NCBI GenBank assembly: GCA_951813295.1
Contig: CATOTI010000002.1
Location: 1,240,001-1,304,000 of the forward strand
Direction of reading: 5' to 3'
DNA length: 64,000 nucleotides
From: an uncultured Pseudomonadales bacterium
GTDB taxonomy: Bacteria > Pseudomonadota > Gammaproteobacteria > Pseudomonadales > Azotimanducaceae
Shown piece by piece: positions 42,616 through 52,512 of this stretch. The translations under genes were made by a program, and so were the position numbers. Each line of letters begins with the position of its first letter. The stretch's first letter is position 1. Below the pieces are notes generated by a model. It did no database searches and was not told where the DNA came from. It saw only the letters and a list, made by a program, of their open reading frames with translations.

Positions 42616-43784
42616 ACGGCGCCCGCGTTCCGGAGTTCGGTAATCGCCGATTCGTCGTAGCCGATTTCGCGCAGCACGTCGTCGGTGTGTTCGCCGAGGG
42701 CCGGGGTCGCCGTGCGCACTTCGAAAGGCGTCTCGGAAAGCTTGATCGGCTGGGCGACGAGTTCGATGTCGCCGAGCTCGGGATGTTTCGCCGGGGCGGC
42801 CATGCCGAGGTGCTGCACCTGGGGGTCGTCGAACACTTCGTCGATCGAATAGATGTAACCCGCGGGAACGCCAGCGGCGTTGAACGATTCAATCCACTCG
42901 CGGCTCGTCCGCGTGACCGTGATCGCTTCGATCTCGGCATTCATCGCGTCGCGGTTCGTCGAACGATGCCCCGGCGTATCGTAGCGTGGGTCGGTCTGCC
43001 ATTCCTCGCGGCCCATGGTTTCGCAGAACCGTTGGTAGATCGCGGTGCCCGTGGCGGCGATGTTGATGTGGCCGTCGCGCGTCTTGAACACGCCCGTGGG
43101 AATACCGGTCGGATGGTTGTTGCCGGCTTGCTGCGGCACGTCCTTGGATAGCAGCCAGCGCTCGGCCTGGAAGTCGAGCATCATGATTTGTGCCTGCAGC
43201 AGGGAGGTCTGCACCCACTGCCCTTCACCGGTCTGCGTTCGGCCCAGGAGCGCCGTCATGATGCCGAGGGCGGCGAAGAGACCGGCCGAAAGATCCGCCA
43301 CGGGGATTCCGGCGCGCACGGGGCCTTGGCCGGGTAACCCAGTGATCGACATCAAGCCGCCCATGCCCTGCGCGACCTGATCGAACCCGGGCAACTTGCC
43401 GTAAGGCCCGTCTTGCCCGAAACCGGAAATGCTCGCGTAGACGATGCCCGGATTGACCGCCCGCACGGCTTCGTAGTCGATACCGAGACGATGCTTCACG
43501 TCCGGTCGATAGTTCTCGACGACGACGTCGGCGTCCTTGACCAGTCGCATGAAGACCTCACGTCCACCGTCGGCTTTGAGGTTCAACGTGATGCTGCGTT
43601 TGTTGCGATGCAGATTCTGGAAATCGGGTCCGAGACGGGCGTCACCCATCTGCCCATCCCCTTCGCTCGGTTGCTCGATCTTGATGACGTCGGCGCCCCA
43701 ATCGGCGAGCTGACGCACGCACGTTGGGCCGGCACGCACCCGGGTCAGATCGAGGACTTTGATGTGGGCGAGCGGTAGTGGCAT
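42612..43784 (-). CDS. Class III CoA-transferase (CaiB/Frc family)
   Basis: A 390-residue protein: IKVLDLTRVRAGPTCVRQLA at the start, then ADVIKIEQPSEGDGQ, and the nucleophilic aspartate in GIPVADLSAGLFAALG. It is a full-length, active-looking member. The ATG at 43784 has GGGGGAA upstream; a much longer upstream extension lacks coding character. Family members transfer CoA between acids such as formate/oxalate or carnitine derivatives. The substrate is not deducible from the neighbours. Confidence 0.85.
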   Translation of the reverse strand: MPLPLAHIKVLDLTRVRAGPTCVRQLADWGADVIKIEQPSEGDGQMGDARLGPDFQNLHRNKRSITLNLKADGGREVFMRLVKDADVVVENYRPDVKHRLGIDYEAVRAVNPGIVYASISGFGQDGPYGKLPGFDQVAQGMGGLMSITGLPGQGPVRAGIPVADLSAGLFAALGIMTALLGRTQTGEGQWVQTSLLQAQIMMLDFQAERWLLSKDVPQQAGNNHPTGIPTGVFKTRDGHINIAATGTAIYQRFCETMGREEWQTDPRYDTPGHRSTNRDAMNAEIEAITVTRTSREWIESFNAAGVPAGYIYSIDEVFDDPQVQHLGMAAPAKHPELGDIELVAQPIKLSETPFEVRTATPALGEHTDDVLREIGYDESAITELRNAGAV

Positions 43785-43974
43785 GGCAGTTCCCCCTTTT
43801 TGGCGATTATGCGAGAGTTGCCGGCGGAAGCCGAGCCAAGCCCGGTCGAGAAAGCAGACGCGCCAGCAGGTGGTGACGCCGAAGCGTGCCAACGATAGAA
43901 GCGCGGAAACGGATACCCGGTAGGCAAGATCTCGGTCGCCGGCACGCGCATTGGGAAGCGGGAGGAGACCCACT

Positions 43975-44418
43975 TTGGAGCAGAGTGGCGAACAGGTATT
44001 GGCAGCGCCACGCGAAGTGGTCTGGCGGGCGCTCAATGACCCCGACGTCCTCGCACTATGCCTCGATGGTTGCCAGACGATGGACGCCGTCGATGACAAC
44101 CAGTTCGATGCGACGGTGATCGCCAAAGTAGGCCCTGTCAAAGCGACCTTCGAAGCCAAGATCGAACTCCAGGACATCGTGCCACCGGAAAGCTATCGCC
44201 TCGCGGTATCGGTTCAGGCAGGGGCGGCGGGATTTGCCAGCGGCACGGCGGCAGTGAACCTCAGCGATGTCGACGAAGGCACGCGGCTCACCTACGACGT
44301 CGAAGGCTCGATCGGCGGCAAGCTCGCCCAGATCGGTTCACGGTTGGTCATGGCGGCAGCGCGTAAGACCGCCGACAAGTTCTTCACCAAGTTCAACGAA
44401 TACGTCGCGACGATTTAG
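43975..44418 (+). CDS. coxG: CoxG-like SRPBCC protein
   Basis: A 147-residue protein with the CoxG pattern: an LAAPREVVWRALNDPDVLAL start, then GPVKATFEAKIELQDIVPPE and a C-terminal helix (AARKTADKFFTKFNEYV). In carbon monoxide dehydrogenase clusters CoxG helps attach or mature the enzyme at the membrane. The TTG at 43975 follows GGGAGGAG with good spacing. It opens an operon of four Cox-type genes. Confidence 0.8.
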   Translation: MEQSGEQVLAAPREVVWRALNDPDVLALCLDGCQTMDAVDDNQFDATVIAKVGPVKATFEAKIELQDIVPPESYRLAVSVQAGAAGFASGTAAVNLSDVDEGTRLTYDVEGSIGGKLAQIGSRLVMAAARKTADKFFTKFNEYVATI

Positions 44419-44445
44419 CGCGATACCCCTGAAAGGAGACGTTCA

Positions 44446-44904
44446 TTGGAAATCACGCTAACGGTTAACGGCAGGAGCCATACGCTCGATGTGCCGGATA
44501 ACGCGCTCTTGGTCGACATCTTACGAGAGCAACTGGAACTCACCGGTACGCATGTCGGGTGCGACACGAGCCAGTGCGGCGCCTGCGCCGTTCACATGAA
44601 TGGCGACTCGGTGAAGTCGTGCACGATCCTGGCGGGCCAAGCGGATGGTGCGAACATCACGACGATCGAAGGTATCGGTACAACGGATGAACTGCATCCG
44701 ATGCAGGCTGCCTTCCGCGAGAACCACGCGCTGCAATGCGGCTTTTGCACGCCGGGCATGATCATGAGTGCGATCGACCTCGTCGCGAAGAACGACGATA
44801 TGACGGAAGACGAGGTACGCGCCGGGCTCGAGGGCAACATCTGCCGTTGCACCGGCTATCACAACATCGTCAAAGCGGTCATGGCCGCGCAGGCGAACGG
44901 TTAA
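44446..44904 (+). CDS. coxS: Molybdenum hydroxylase small subunit, two [2Fe-2S] centres (CoxS-like)
   Basis: A 152-residue protein. The plant-type [2Fe-2S] cysteines are in [16 protein letters not shown] with the fourth in KSCTIL, and the second centre in [10 protein letters not shown] and [11 protein letters not shown]. It passes electrons from the molybdenum site to FAD. It starts with TTG behind AAAGGAG, between CoxG and CoxL genes. Confidence 0.9.
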   Translation: MEITLTVNGRSHTLDVPDNALLVDILREQLELTGTHVGCDTSQCGACAVHMNGDSVKSCTILAGQADGANITTIEGIGTTDELHPMQAAFRENHALQCGFCTPGMIMSAIDLVAKNDDMTEDEVRAGLEGNICRCTGYHNIVKAVMAAQANG

Positions 44905-44914
44905 GGAGGCGGCG

Positions 44915-47257
44915 ATGTCAGCAACGGGAATCGGCGCCGCGGTCCGGCGCACGGAAGACGCGCGCTTCATCACGGGCGCGGGTCAGTACACGGACGATAT
45001 TCAGCTCTTTGGTCAGACCTACGCGGTCTTTGCGCGATCACCGCACGCGCGGGCCGTGATTCAGTCGATCGACGCGAGTGCCGCTGAGGCGGTCGAAGGC
45101 GTCATCAAGGTATTCACCGGCGCGGATCTCGCCGCCGACGGCATCGGCGATCTGCCGTGTGGTTGGCTGGTGAAGTCGAAGGACGGCTCCGACATGATCT
45201 CGTCCCCGCACCCGCCGCTCGCGGTCACCAACGTCAACTACGTCGGTGAGCCGTATGCGATCGTGATCGGTGAAACTCTGCAGGCCGCCCGCGATGGCGC
45301 GGAAGCACTCAACGTGACCTTCGACGTCAAACAAGCGGTCGTCGATGTCGCGAGCGCGGCGAGCGCCGATCAGATCTACGACAGCGTGCCCAACAACCAG
45401 GCCTACGACTGGGAACTTGGCGACAAGGAGGCGACGGATGCCGCCTTCGAGAATGCCGCCCACGTGACGACCATCGAGTTCGCTAACAACCGACTGATCC
45501 CGAACGCAATGGAACCACGGGCCGCGATCGGTCAATTCGATGCCGCGTCGGGGGTGTATACGCTCCACACGACATCGCAGAATCCACATCTCGCTCGTTT
45601 GATATTGGCGGCGTTCGTCAACGTCGCACCGGAGTCGAAGCTTCGCGTGGTCTCTCCCGATGTGGGTGGTGGATTCGGCTCGAAGATCTTCGTTTACGCC
45701 GAAGAAACGGCGGTCACGTGGGCGGCCGGGAAGATCAAGCGGCCGATCAAATGGCGCGCGGATCGTTCCGAGTCGTTTGTCGCGGATGCACACGGACGCG
45801 ATCACGTCACGAAGGCAGAGCTCGCGCTCGATGGTGAAGGCCAATTCCTCGGCCTTCGCGTCAAGACGATCGCGAACATGGGCGCCTATCTATCGACGTT
45901 CGCATCGAGTGTGCCGACGTATCTCTACGGGACACTGCTTGCCGGTCAGTACAAGACGCCGGCGATCTACGTCGAAGTGCAGTCCGTCTACACGAATACG
46001 GCCCCGGTGGATGCCTACCGCGGCGCCGGTCGCCCCGAGGCGACCTATGTGGTCGAGCGGATCGTCGAGAACGCGGCGCGCGAACTCGGCATCGATCCGG
46101 CCGAGATCCGCCGCAAAAACTTCATCCAGCCGGCGGATTTTCCGTACGAAACGCCAGTGGCGCTGACTTACGACACGGGCGACTACGGGGCGAGCCTCAC
46201 GAAGGCGCTCGACCATATCGACTACGCCGGCTACGCCGATCGCAAAGCGGCATCCGAAGCGGCCGGCAAGAAGCGCGGCATCGGGCTCTCCTGCTACATC
46301 GAGGCGTGCGGTCTCGCGCCGTCGCAGGTGGCGATGTCCCTGGGCGCCGGCGTCGGTTTGTTCGAAGCAGCCGAGGTACGCGTCAACGTCACGGGTTCGG
46401 TGACGGTCATCACTGGCTCGCACAGCCACGGCCAGGGTCACGAGACGACATTCGCGCAGGTCGTTTCGGACAGGCTCGGCATTCCGTTCGAGAACGTTGA
46501 GATTGTGCACGGCGACACGGGCCGTTCGGACTATGCGCTCGGCACGTACGGCTCGCGTTCTCTCGCGGTCGGCGGTTCGGCCATCGTTTCCGCGACCGAC
46601 AAGATCGTCGCGAAGGGCAAAAAGATCGCCGCGCACATGCTCGAGGCATCCGAAGACGCGGTGAGTTTCGAAGACGGCAAGTTCACCGTCGCCGACTCGA
46701 ACCAATCACTCGAGTTTGCCGAAGTCGCTTTCTCTGCGTACGTGCCGGGTAACTACCCGCTCGACGAACTGGAGCCAGGTCTTTCGGAAAAGGCGTTCTA
46801 CGATCCGCCGAACTTCACCTACCCGGCCGGTACGCACATTGCGGAAGTCGAAATCGACCCGCGCACGGGCATCGTTGAAGTCGCGCAGTTCGTCGCGGTC
46901 GATGATTTTGGCCATGTGATCAACCCGATGATCGTCGAGGGCCAGGTCCACGGCGGCCTGGCGCAAGGCATCGGCCAGGCGCTCCTGGAGCATGGCGTCT
47001 ACGACGAAAGTGGCCAGCTCCTGACCGGCTCCTACATGGACTACACCATGCCGCGCGCCGACGACCTGCCGAACTTCATCGTCGATACGACCGTCACGCC
47101 GTGCACGCACAACCCGCTCGGGGTCAAAGGCTGCGGTGAAGCCGGCGCGATCGGCTCGACGGCCGCGATCATGAATGCCGTCACCAACGCGCTCGACGTG
47201 ATGGACCTACCCATGCCTGCCTCGCCGGAGCGAGTCTGGCGCGCGGCAAACGCTTAA
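44915..47257 (+). CDS. coxL: Molybdenum hydroxylase large subunit, CoxL form II type
   Basis: A 780-residue molybdopterin-cytosine-dinucleotide subunit. The active-site loop reads AYRGAGR at about residue 367, the form II signature; form I enzymes, which are proven CO oxidisers, have AYxCSFR. The base glutamate is in [17 protein letters not shown]. Motifs GGGFGSK and [15 protein letters not shown] fit cofactor binding. So it is a CO-dehydrogenase-like hydroxylase whose real substrate may not be CO. It is translated together with S and M in the order G-S-L-M. Confidence 0.88.
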   Translation: MSATGIGAAVRRTEDARFITGAGQYTDDIQLFGQTYAVFARSPHARAVIQSIDASAAEAVEGVIKVFTGADLAADGIGDLPCGWLVKSKDGSDMISSPHPPLAVTNVNYVGEPYAIVIGETLQAARDGAEALNVTFDVKQAVVDVASAASADQIYDSVPNNQAYDWELGDKEATDAAFENAAHVTTIEFANNRLIPNAMEPRAAIGQFDAASGVYTLHTTSQNPHLARLILAAFVNVAPESKLRVVSPDVGGGFGSKIFVYAEETAVTWAAGKIKRPIKWRADRSESFVADAHGRDHVTKAELALDGEGQFLGLRVKTIANMGAYLSTFASSVPTYLYGTLLAGQYKTPAIYVEVQSVYTNTAPVDAYRGAGRPEATYVVERIVENAARELGIDPAEIRRKNFIQPADFPYETPVALTYDTGDYGASLTKALDHIDYAGYADRKAASEAAGKKRGIGLSCYIEACGLAPSQVAMSLGAGVGLFEAAEVRVNVTGSVTVITGSHSHGQGHETTFAQVVSDRLGIPFENVEIVHGDTGRSDYALGTYGSRSLAVGGSAIVSATDKIVAKGKKIAAHMLEASEDAVSFEDGKFTVADSNQSLEFAEVAFSAYVPGNYPLDELEPGLSEKAFYDPPNFTYPAGTHIAEVEIDPRTGIVEVAQFVAVDDFGHVINPMIVEGQVHGGLAQGIGQALLEHGVYDESGQLLTGSYMDYTMPRADDLPNFIVDTTVTPCTHNPLGVKGCGEAGAIGSTAAIMNAVTNALDVMDLPMPASPERVWRAANA

Positions 47258-47269
47258 AGGATCGTCGAC

Positions 47270-48052
47270 ATGTACCAGTTCAAATACCACAAGCCGACAT
47301 CGCTCGATCAAGCCGCAGCCGCTATGTCGGCGGCCGAAGACGGCGTCTTTCTCGCGGGCGGCATGACGTTGATCCCGACGTTGAAGGCGCGGCTTCGCGC
47401 GCCATCCGACGTCATTGATCTCGCGGGTATTGCGGAGCTCGACAGCGTGACCGACAACGGTGATTCCATTTCCGTGGGCGCGCTCACAAGACATGCGAGC
47501 GTGGCGGCATCGACCGCGATCCCGGCGCTTGCCGATCTAGCGAGCCAGATTGGCGATGCGCAGGTGCGTAACCGCGGCACGATCGGCGGATCGGTGTCGA
47601 ACAGCGATCCGGCCGCCGATTACCCGGCGGCCGTGCTCGCCCTCGACGCGACGATTCGCACGACCTCGCGCACGATTGCCGCGGATGATTTCTTTCTGGA
47701 TCTTTTCGAGACGGCACTCGACGAGGATGAAATCGTCACCAACGTCGAGTTCAAGAAACCGACGGCGGCCGCGTACGCGAAGTTCCCCAACCCGGCATCG
47801 CGCTATGCGATGGTGGGGGTCTTCGTTGCCCGCTTCGGCGCTGCCGTTCGTGTCGGTGTCACCGGCGCAGGCGCGTGCGGCTTCCGCTGGACGGCGCTCG
47901 AGGAAGCGTTGGCTTCGAACTTCGCCGCTTCGGCCGTCGAAGGTGCCGCGCTCGATGCGAGCGAGTTCAACGAGGACATGCACGCATCATCCGAATACCG
48001 CGCGCACCTGGTGCGCGTAATGGCCGAACAAGCCGTGGCAGCGATCGCTTGA
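47270..48052 (+). CDS. coxM: Molybdenum hydroxylase medium FAD subunit (CoxM-like)
   Basis: A 260-residue FAD-binding protein. The two flavin motifs are LAGGMTLIPTLKARL (AGGxSLxPxxK type) and GTIGGSVSNSDPAADYP. It takes electrons from the iron-sulfur subunit. In the usual Cox cluster the medium gene comes first; here it is last. It ends in a TTGA overlap with the quinone oxidoreductase gene, which suggests that both belong to the same operon. Confidence 0.9.
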   Translation: MYQFKYHKPTSLDQAAAAMSAAEDGVFLAGGMTLIPTLKARLRAPSDVIDLAGIAELDSVTDNGDSISVGALTRHASVAASTAIPALADLASQIGDAQVRNRGTIGGSVSNSDPAADYPAAVLALDATIRTTSRTIAADDFFLDLFETALDEDEIVTNVEFKKPTAAAYAKFPNPASRYAMVGVFVARFGAAVRVGVTGAGACGFRWTALEEALASNFAASAVEGAALDASEFNEDMHASSEYRAHLVRVMAEQAVAAIA

Positions 48053-49074
48053 GTCTGATCCGAACGGTCCGATGTCATTCGATTCAGGATGACATCGGCA
48101 CAGTGACCCTCGATGAAATCGAGCTGCCACCGCCTGGCGACGGGGAGGTTCAGGTCCGGCTGAACGCCTGCGCCGTGAACTTCCCCGACATTCTGATGAT
48201 TCAGGGCAAGTACCAGCACAAGCCGCCGTTGCCGTTCGCCCCCGGCGGGGAAGCGGCGGGCGACGTCGTCGCCGTCGGAGCCGGCGTCACGAAGCTCAAG
48301 GAAGGCGACGCTGTCTGCTTCGGCTCGCGCCACGGCGGTTTCGCGGAAGCGATGAACGTCGCGGCATCAAGCGTGCAACCAATCCCTGGCCAGATGACCT
48401 ACGAGAAGGCCGCGTCTTACTCGACTGCCTATATGACCGCCTATGTCGCCCTCAAGGTGCGCGGCCATCTCGGCGAAGGTGAGTGGTTGCTCGTACACGG
48501 CGCGACGGGTGGTGTCGGCATGGCCGCGGTTGATCTCGGCAAGCACTACGGCGCGAACGTGATCGCAACGGGCGGTACGGACGAAAAGCTCGCGGTCGTG
48601 AAATCCCGCGGCGCGGACGCGGTCATCAACTACACGCGGCCTGACGGCAGCCTCGGCGGATTCCGCGATCAGGTGAAGGAGATCACCGGAACGGGCGGCG
48701 CCGACGTGATCTACGACCCGGTCGGTGGCGACGTTTTTGATGAATCGATGCGGTGCATCAACTGGGGTGGCCGAATCCTCACGATCGGATTCACGAGCGG
48801 CCGCTGGCCCGAGGCGCCCGTCAACCTCATCCTCATCAAGAACATCAGCGTCATCGGCGTGCGGGCCGGTGAGATCGGCCGGCGGGACCCGGCGATCGGC
48901 GCCGCGAACCAGGCCGCGCTCGATGAACTCGCCCAGAGCGGCGCAATCGATCCCTACGTTTGCGCGGCGTTCCCACTCGAGCAAGCGGTCGACGCGATGC
49001 GTCTGCTCGAGAACCGCCTGGTGGTCGGTAAGTGCGTCGTCACGATGAACGGCTACGAGATCGCGACGCCTTAA
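48049..49074 (+). CDS. Quinone oxidoreductase-like MDR protein
   Basis: A 341-residue medium-chain reductase without zinc ligands. The NADPH loop is HGATGGVGMAAVDLGKHYGA, and the N-terminus has the usual PPPGDGEVQVRLNACAVNFP segment. It most resembles NADPH:quinone oxidoreductases or the enoyl-type members. It starts with TTG overlapping the CoxM stop. It may handle the product or electrons of the molybdenum hydroxylase, which is inference from the operon. Confidence 0.82.
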   Translation: MSLIRTVRCHSIQDDIGTVTLDEIELPPPGDGEVQVRLNACAVNFPDILMIQGKYQHKPPLPFAPGGEAAGDVVAVGAGVTKLKEGDAVCFGSRHGGFAEAMNVAASSVQPIPGQMTYEKAASYSTAYMTAYVALKVRGHLGEGEWLLVHGATGGVGMAAVDLGKHYGANVIATGGTDEKLAVVKSRGADAVINYTRPDGSLGGFRDQVKEITGTGGADVIYDPVGGDVFDESMRCINWGGRILTIGFTSGRWPEAPVNLILIKNISVIGVRAGEIGRRDPAIGAANQAALDELAQSGAIDPYVCAAFPLEQAVDAMRLLENRLVVGKCVVTMNGYEIATP

Positions 49075-49077
49075 AGC

Positions 49078-49866
49078 TCAGTCGTCCGCTTCGAGTTTCT
49101 CCTGCAAGCGCCGCATCCCGTGCAGCCACCGATCGGGATCGGTCGCCTTGCGCGCCATGTAGTCCGCCACCATCGGGTGCGGCAGCACGAGGAAACGCTC
49201 CTCGCGAATCGCATCGATACAGTCCTGCGCGACGACGTCGGGTTCGAGGATGCCGTCGACAGACGCCGCTCCCGTCGCACGTTCATTCGTGTCGTCACCG
49301 GTCGTCAGGTTCGTGCGCACCGCTTGCGGACAGAGGACCGACACCCGCACGCCGTCGCGGTGATGCGTGATCGACAACCATTCCGCGAGCGCAACCGCGG
49401 CATGCTTCGTCACCGCATAGGTGACTGAACCGATCTGGCTCAAGAGTCCCGCCGCCGAGGAGGTGTTCAACAAGTAGCCCCCACCACGTGCCGCCATGCG
49501 CGGAATCATCGTTCGCGCGGCGAACACGTGTGACATCGTGTTGACGTGCCAGATGCGATCCCAGGTCCCATCGTCGGTATCGATACCCTTGCCATCAACG
49601 ATCCCGGCGTTCGAACAGAAGAGGTCGATCGGTCCGATATCACGCTCGACGGTCTCGACAAACGCCTCGATCGCGTCGCCATCGGCCACGTCGACCGTAA
49701 ACGCCGTGCCGCCGATCTCCTCCGCGACGGCTTGAGCCCCCGGGCCATCCTGATCGACCACCACCACGTGGCGCGCCGATTCCTGATGGGCGAACTTCCG
49801 GCAGAGCTCTCGCCCGATACCGCTCGCGCCGCCCGTCACCACCGCGATCTTGTCCTTCAGTTCCAT
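49078..49866 (-). CDS. Short-chain dehydrogenase/reductase
   Basis: A 262-residue SDR. The nucleotide motif is VVTGGASGIGRELC, the NAG motif is CSNAGIVDG, and the catalytic residues are in NTSSAAG and YAVTKHA. The ATG at 49866 is the first one in front of the fold; upstream codons give only low-complexity sequence. It is convergent to the quinone oxidoreductase gene with only 3 bases between the stops. Likely NAD(P)H-dependent alcohol/ketone conversion; substrate unknown. Confidence 0.85.
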   Translation of the reverse strand: MELKDKIAVVTGGASGIGRELCRKFAHQESARHVVVVDQDGPGAQAVAEEIGGTAFTVDVADGDAIEAFVETVERDIGPIDLFCSNAGIVDGKGIDTDDGTWDRIWHVNTMSHVFAARTMIPRMAARGGGYLLNTSSAAGLLSQIGSVTYAVTKHAAVALAEWLSITHHRDGVRVSVLCPQAVRTNLTTGDDTNERATGAASVDGILEPDVVAQDCIDAIREERFLVLPHPMVADYMARKATDPDRWLHGMRRLQEKLEADD

Positions 49867-49962
49867 CCGCGTCCGTCGCTTTAGAGAAAGGTGAGCGATG
49901 TTATCGCGACGCGCGGCACGACTTGGCGGCCTCGTCGTGGTTTGTTGATAATCAGGACTCAA

Positions 49963-50037
49963 GCGGGCGTCGTATAACGGCTATTACCCCAGCTTCCCAA
50001 GCTGGTGACGTGGGTTCGACTCCCATCGCCCGCTCCA
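49963..50037 (+). tRNA. tRNA-Gly (anticodon CCC), CCA encoded
   Basis: The cloverleaf is complete: acceptor GCGGGCG pairs with CGCCCGC, the anticodon stem CCAGC/GCTGG holds the loop TTCCCAA, and the T arm is GTGGG-TTCGACT-CCCAT. The discriminator T and CCA follow at 50034-50037. Its last 24 bases are repeated at 51897-51920. Confidence 0.95.
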
Positions 50038-50158
50038 AAACTCTATCCAGTCTCGATCGTCCGCGTTGCGATCTTGCGATTTCTGAGCAGAGCCGTGGAT
50101 GGACCGTTGATCAGCGACAGCCAGGAAGCCATCGGCCGCTGTGCCCTAGTATGGCGCG

Positions 50159-51283
50159 ATGAAGATCACCAACCTTCGTCATTGGCTCGTTCATCCTGGA
50201 ACCGGCAAGAATCTCTGTTTCGTCAAAGTGGAGACCGACGAGGGCATCCACGGCTGGGGTGAGTGCTACACCCAGTCCGATCGAGACCGTCAGGTCACTG
50301 CCCACCTCGACGCGCTCACGCGTTACGTCATCGGCCGCGATCCGCTCCGGATCAAGGACTTCACGACCAAGATGTTCGATGACTTCGCCGCGCGCCGGCT
50401 TGCGATGGATTACACGTCCGCCGTCTCGGGGATCGAGCAGGCGCTCTGGGACATCGCGGGCAAGGTCGCGGGTTTACCCGTCGCCACGCTCCTCGGGGGC
50501 GCCGTGCACGAGAGCTTGCGTGTCTACGCCAACGGCTGGTCCGGCGGCAAGGGCGGCGTGGAACTGGCCGACCGAGCGCGGGCCATGGTCGAGCGCGGTT
50601 TCGATGCAATCAAGTTCGATCCTGTGCCGGGGCCGTGGCGAACCTTCATCGATCGGGAAACCGAGCGCCGCACCGTCGAGAACGTCTATGCCGTGCGCGA
50701 GGCAGTTGGTGACGACGTGGATATTCTCGTCGAGATGCACCGTCGCCTAGCACCGATGCACGCAGCTCGAATCGCTCACGCAATCGTCGATGCACAACCG
50801 TTCTGGTATGAAGAGCCGGTCCTCGCAGAGAACCTCGACGCGCTCGCGGAGACACGGGACGCGATCCGCCTGCCGGTCGTGACCGGCGAGGCGCTTTACA
50901 CCAAGTTTGAATTCCGTGCGGTTTTCGAAAAACGCGCCGCCGACATCATTAACCCGGATGTCTGCAACGTGGGTGGAATCCTGGAACTCAAAGAAATCGG
51001 CGCCATGGCCGAACCGTACTTCGTCGCCGTTTCACCGCACAACTACAACTCCACGACCGTTGGCCTCGCCGCCACCGCGCACGCCGGTGCGGTGATGCCC
51101 AACTTCATCCTGACGGAGTATTTCGTGAACTTCGAACCCCTCGCAGAAGCGATCGCGGTTGCACCGTGGCGCCCCGATCGGTCCAGGATCACCCTACCCG
51201 ACGCGCCGGGACTCGGCATCGAGCTCGACGAATCGCGCCTCGCGGCATACCCGTACCAGCCGTTTCCTGCCCGATCGATCTAG
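50159..51283 (+). CDS. Enolase-superfamily acid-sugar dehydratase (galactonate dehydratase-like)
   Basis: A 374-residue protein with the mandelate-racemase fold. Metal ligands are expected in DILVEMHRR, WYEEPV and VTGEAL; the acid/base lysine lies in FDAIKFDP and a histidine in VSPHNYNS. Such proteins dehydrate sugar acids with Mg2+. The MKITNLRHWLV start at 50159 lies 121 bases after the tRNA. Which sugar acid is used is not clear; the EMHRR motif is of the galactonate/gluconate type. Confidence 0.82.
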   Translation: MKITNLRHWLVHPGTGKNLCFVKVETDEGIHGWGECYTQSDRDRQVTAHLDALTRYVIGRDPLRIKDFTTKMFDDFAARRLAMDYTSAVSGIEQALWDIAGKVAGLPVATLLGGAVHESLRVYANGWSGGKGGVELADRARAMVERGFDAIKFDPVPGPWRTFIDRETERRTVENVYAVREAVGDDVDILVEMHRRLAPMHAARIAHAIVDAQPFWYEEPVLAENLDALAETRDAIRLPVVTGEALYTKFEFRAVFEKRAADIINPDVCNVGGILELKEIGAMAEPYFVAVSPHNYNSTTVGLAATAHAGAVMPNFILTEYFVNFEPLAEAIAVAPWRPDRSRITLPDAPGLGIELDESRLAAYPYQPFPARSI

Positions 51284-51431
51284 ACGGGCCGGAAAGCCTG
51301 ATCCGTCCTGGGACGAGGCGTACGATGCGATCGATCGAGTTCGCCAACTACTCCGTAAGTGGCGCTGGAAGCCCAAGAAGCAGCGGTTCGGGTCGGAAGC
51401 AGGTGTCGGCTAGCGGCAAGAAGCGGACGGC

Positions 51432-51818
51432 CTATGCCCGCCCGGTTTTGAACAGCTGTGTTCGTTGCTTGATCGCGATCAGGACACAGAGACACATTGC
51501 GACGAAGGCTGGGATCGCTTCAGAGAGTGGTGTGTACGCGATGTGGAAGTATGTCGCACCGAGCATAATCACGGCCAGGCATGCTGCCGCAAGCGCACTC
51601 ACTGGTCCGATGAACAAACCGATACCGCCAGCAATTTCGCAGGCGCCGATCAGATAGCCGAACCATGGCGGCAGGCCTAGAAGCGCGAAGCTGTCGTGAA
51701 CTTCGGGAACGCCCGCGAGCTTGGCGGCACCGCCGAGTAACATCAGCAAGGCGACTACGATTTTCGCCACATTCAAGCCGTACTTCGTCAACAAGGAAAG
51801 CCCCTCCCAGCGCCGCAT
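51432..51818 (-). CDS. DoxX-family membrane protein
   Basis: A 128-residue protein with four membrane segments: KIVVALLMLLGGAAKLAG, GYLIGACEIAGGIGLFIG, ALAAACLAVIMLGATYFH and AIPAFVAMCLCVLIA. The GGAAKLAGV and IGACEIAGGIGL motifs match DoxX-like proteins, which are linked to quinone or redox functions in membranes. It lies between the dehydratase gene and the tRNA-end duplicate. Confidence 0.8.
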   Translation of the reverse strand: MRRWEGLSLLTKYGLNVAKIVVALLMLLGGAAKLAGVPEVHDSFALLGLPPWFGYLIGACEIAGGIGLFIGPVSALAAACLAVIMLGATYFHIAYTPLSEAIPAFVAMCLCVLIAIKQRTQLFKTGRA

Positions 51819-51896
51819 CGCATCTTACAGGTCGAACAGGGACCGCTTCGGCTCGAAAGCGGAAGTCGCAACGGACGATGACGATGACGGGGGTAA

Positions 51897-51920
51897 GTTC
51901 GACTCCCATCGCCCGCTCCA
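51897..51920 (+). repeat. 24-bp duplicate of the tRNA-Gly 3' end (att-like)
   Basis: gttcgactcccatcgcccgc followed by tcca is identical to 50014-50037, the T loop to CCA of the tRNA. The copies are 1883 bases apart in the same orientation. This is the form of an integration scar at a tRNA, but no integrase gene lies between. Confidence 0.85.
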
Positions 51921-52025
51921 ATGTTCGTCTATAGATCAACATCCGCTCACGCAGGACAGCGCGTTTTGGGGTTTGTTCGGCGGCGTAGCGGTAACGTACG
52001 GTTAGCGTGAGATGAGATTCGAACG

Positions 52026-52487
52026 ATGAATTGGGATGCGATTGGCGCGGTAGCCGAGCTCCTGGCGGCGCTTGGCGTCATCGTTTCTCTTTTGTATTTG
52101 GCGGTGCAGTTGAAGCACACCCGCGCAGAACTGAAGGCCGATAGTAGGGATCGGAACTTTCACAATTGGGTCCCGGTTGTCGCGCCTCTCGCACAAGACC
52201 GAGAACTCGCCCAACTGTGGAACTCGGGTCTTACCAATGCAGATAGTTTGGATTCGGTCGATCAGTCGAGGTTTTCGCTGCTTTTGGCGCAGATGGTCTT
52301 TCACTGTCAGGTCATGTACCTGCGTTGCGTCGAGATCGACGATCACTATTCGGAGAAAACCGTTCTAGCCAACATGAGTCCGGTCATGAATTCGGTCGGC
52401 GGCAGGCGGTTTTGGGCCTCGTTCCAGGGCCGTCCGGAGTTCATGGACTTCATCGAGTCGAACTTTCCGGCTAAACCAGAGGAATGA
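52026..52487 (+). CDS. Hypothetical membrane-anchored protein
   Basis: A 153-residue protein with one N-terminal membrane helix (IGAVAELLAALGVIVSLLYL) and a cytoplasmic helical part. The pattern MNWDAIGAVAELL...LYLAVQLKHTR is familiar from many uncharacterised proteins of marine gammaproteobacteria, but no function is known. It comes just after the tRNA-end duplicate. Confidence 0.65.
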   Translation: MNWDAIGAVAELLAALGVIVSLLYLAVQLKHTRAELKADSRDRNFHNWVPVVAPLAQDRELAQLWNSGLTNADSLDSVDQSRFSLLLAQMVFHCQVMYLRCVEIDDHYSEKTVLANMSPVMNSVGGRRFWASFQGRPEFMDFIESNFPAKPEE

Positions 52488-52512
52488 CGGGCGACTTTTT
52501 CTGTAAGACGAG

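Noticed and set aside
42613..44177. Longer CoA-transferase starting at 44177
   Set aside because: The extra 130 residues overlap the CoxG gene antisense and lack family similarity; the ATG at 43784 has a ribosome site.
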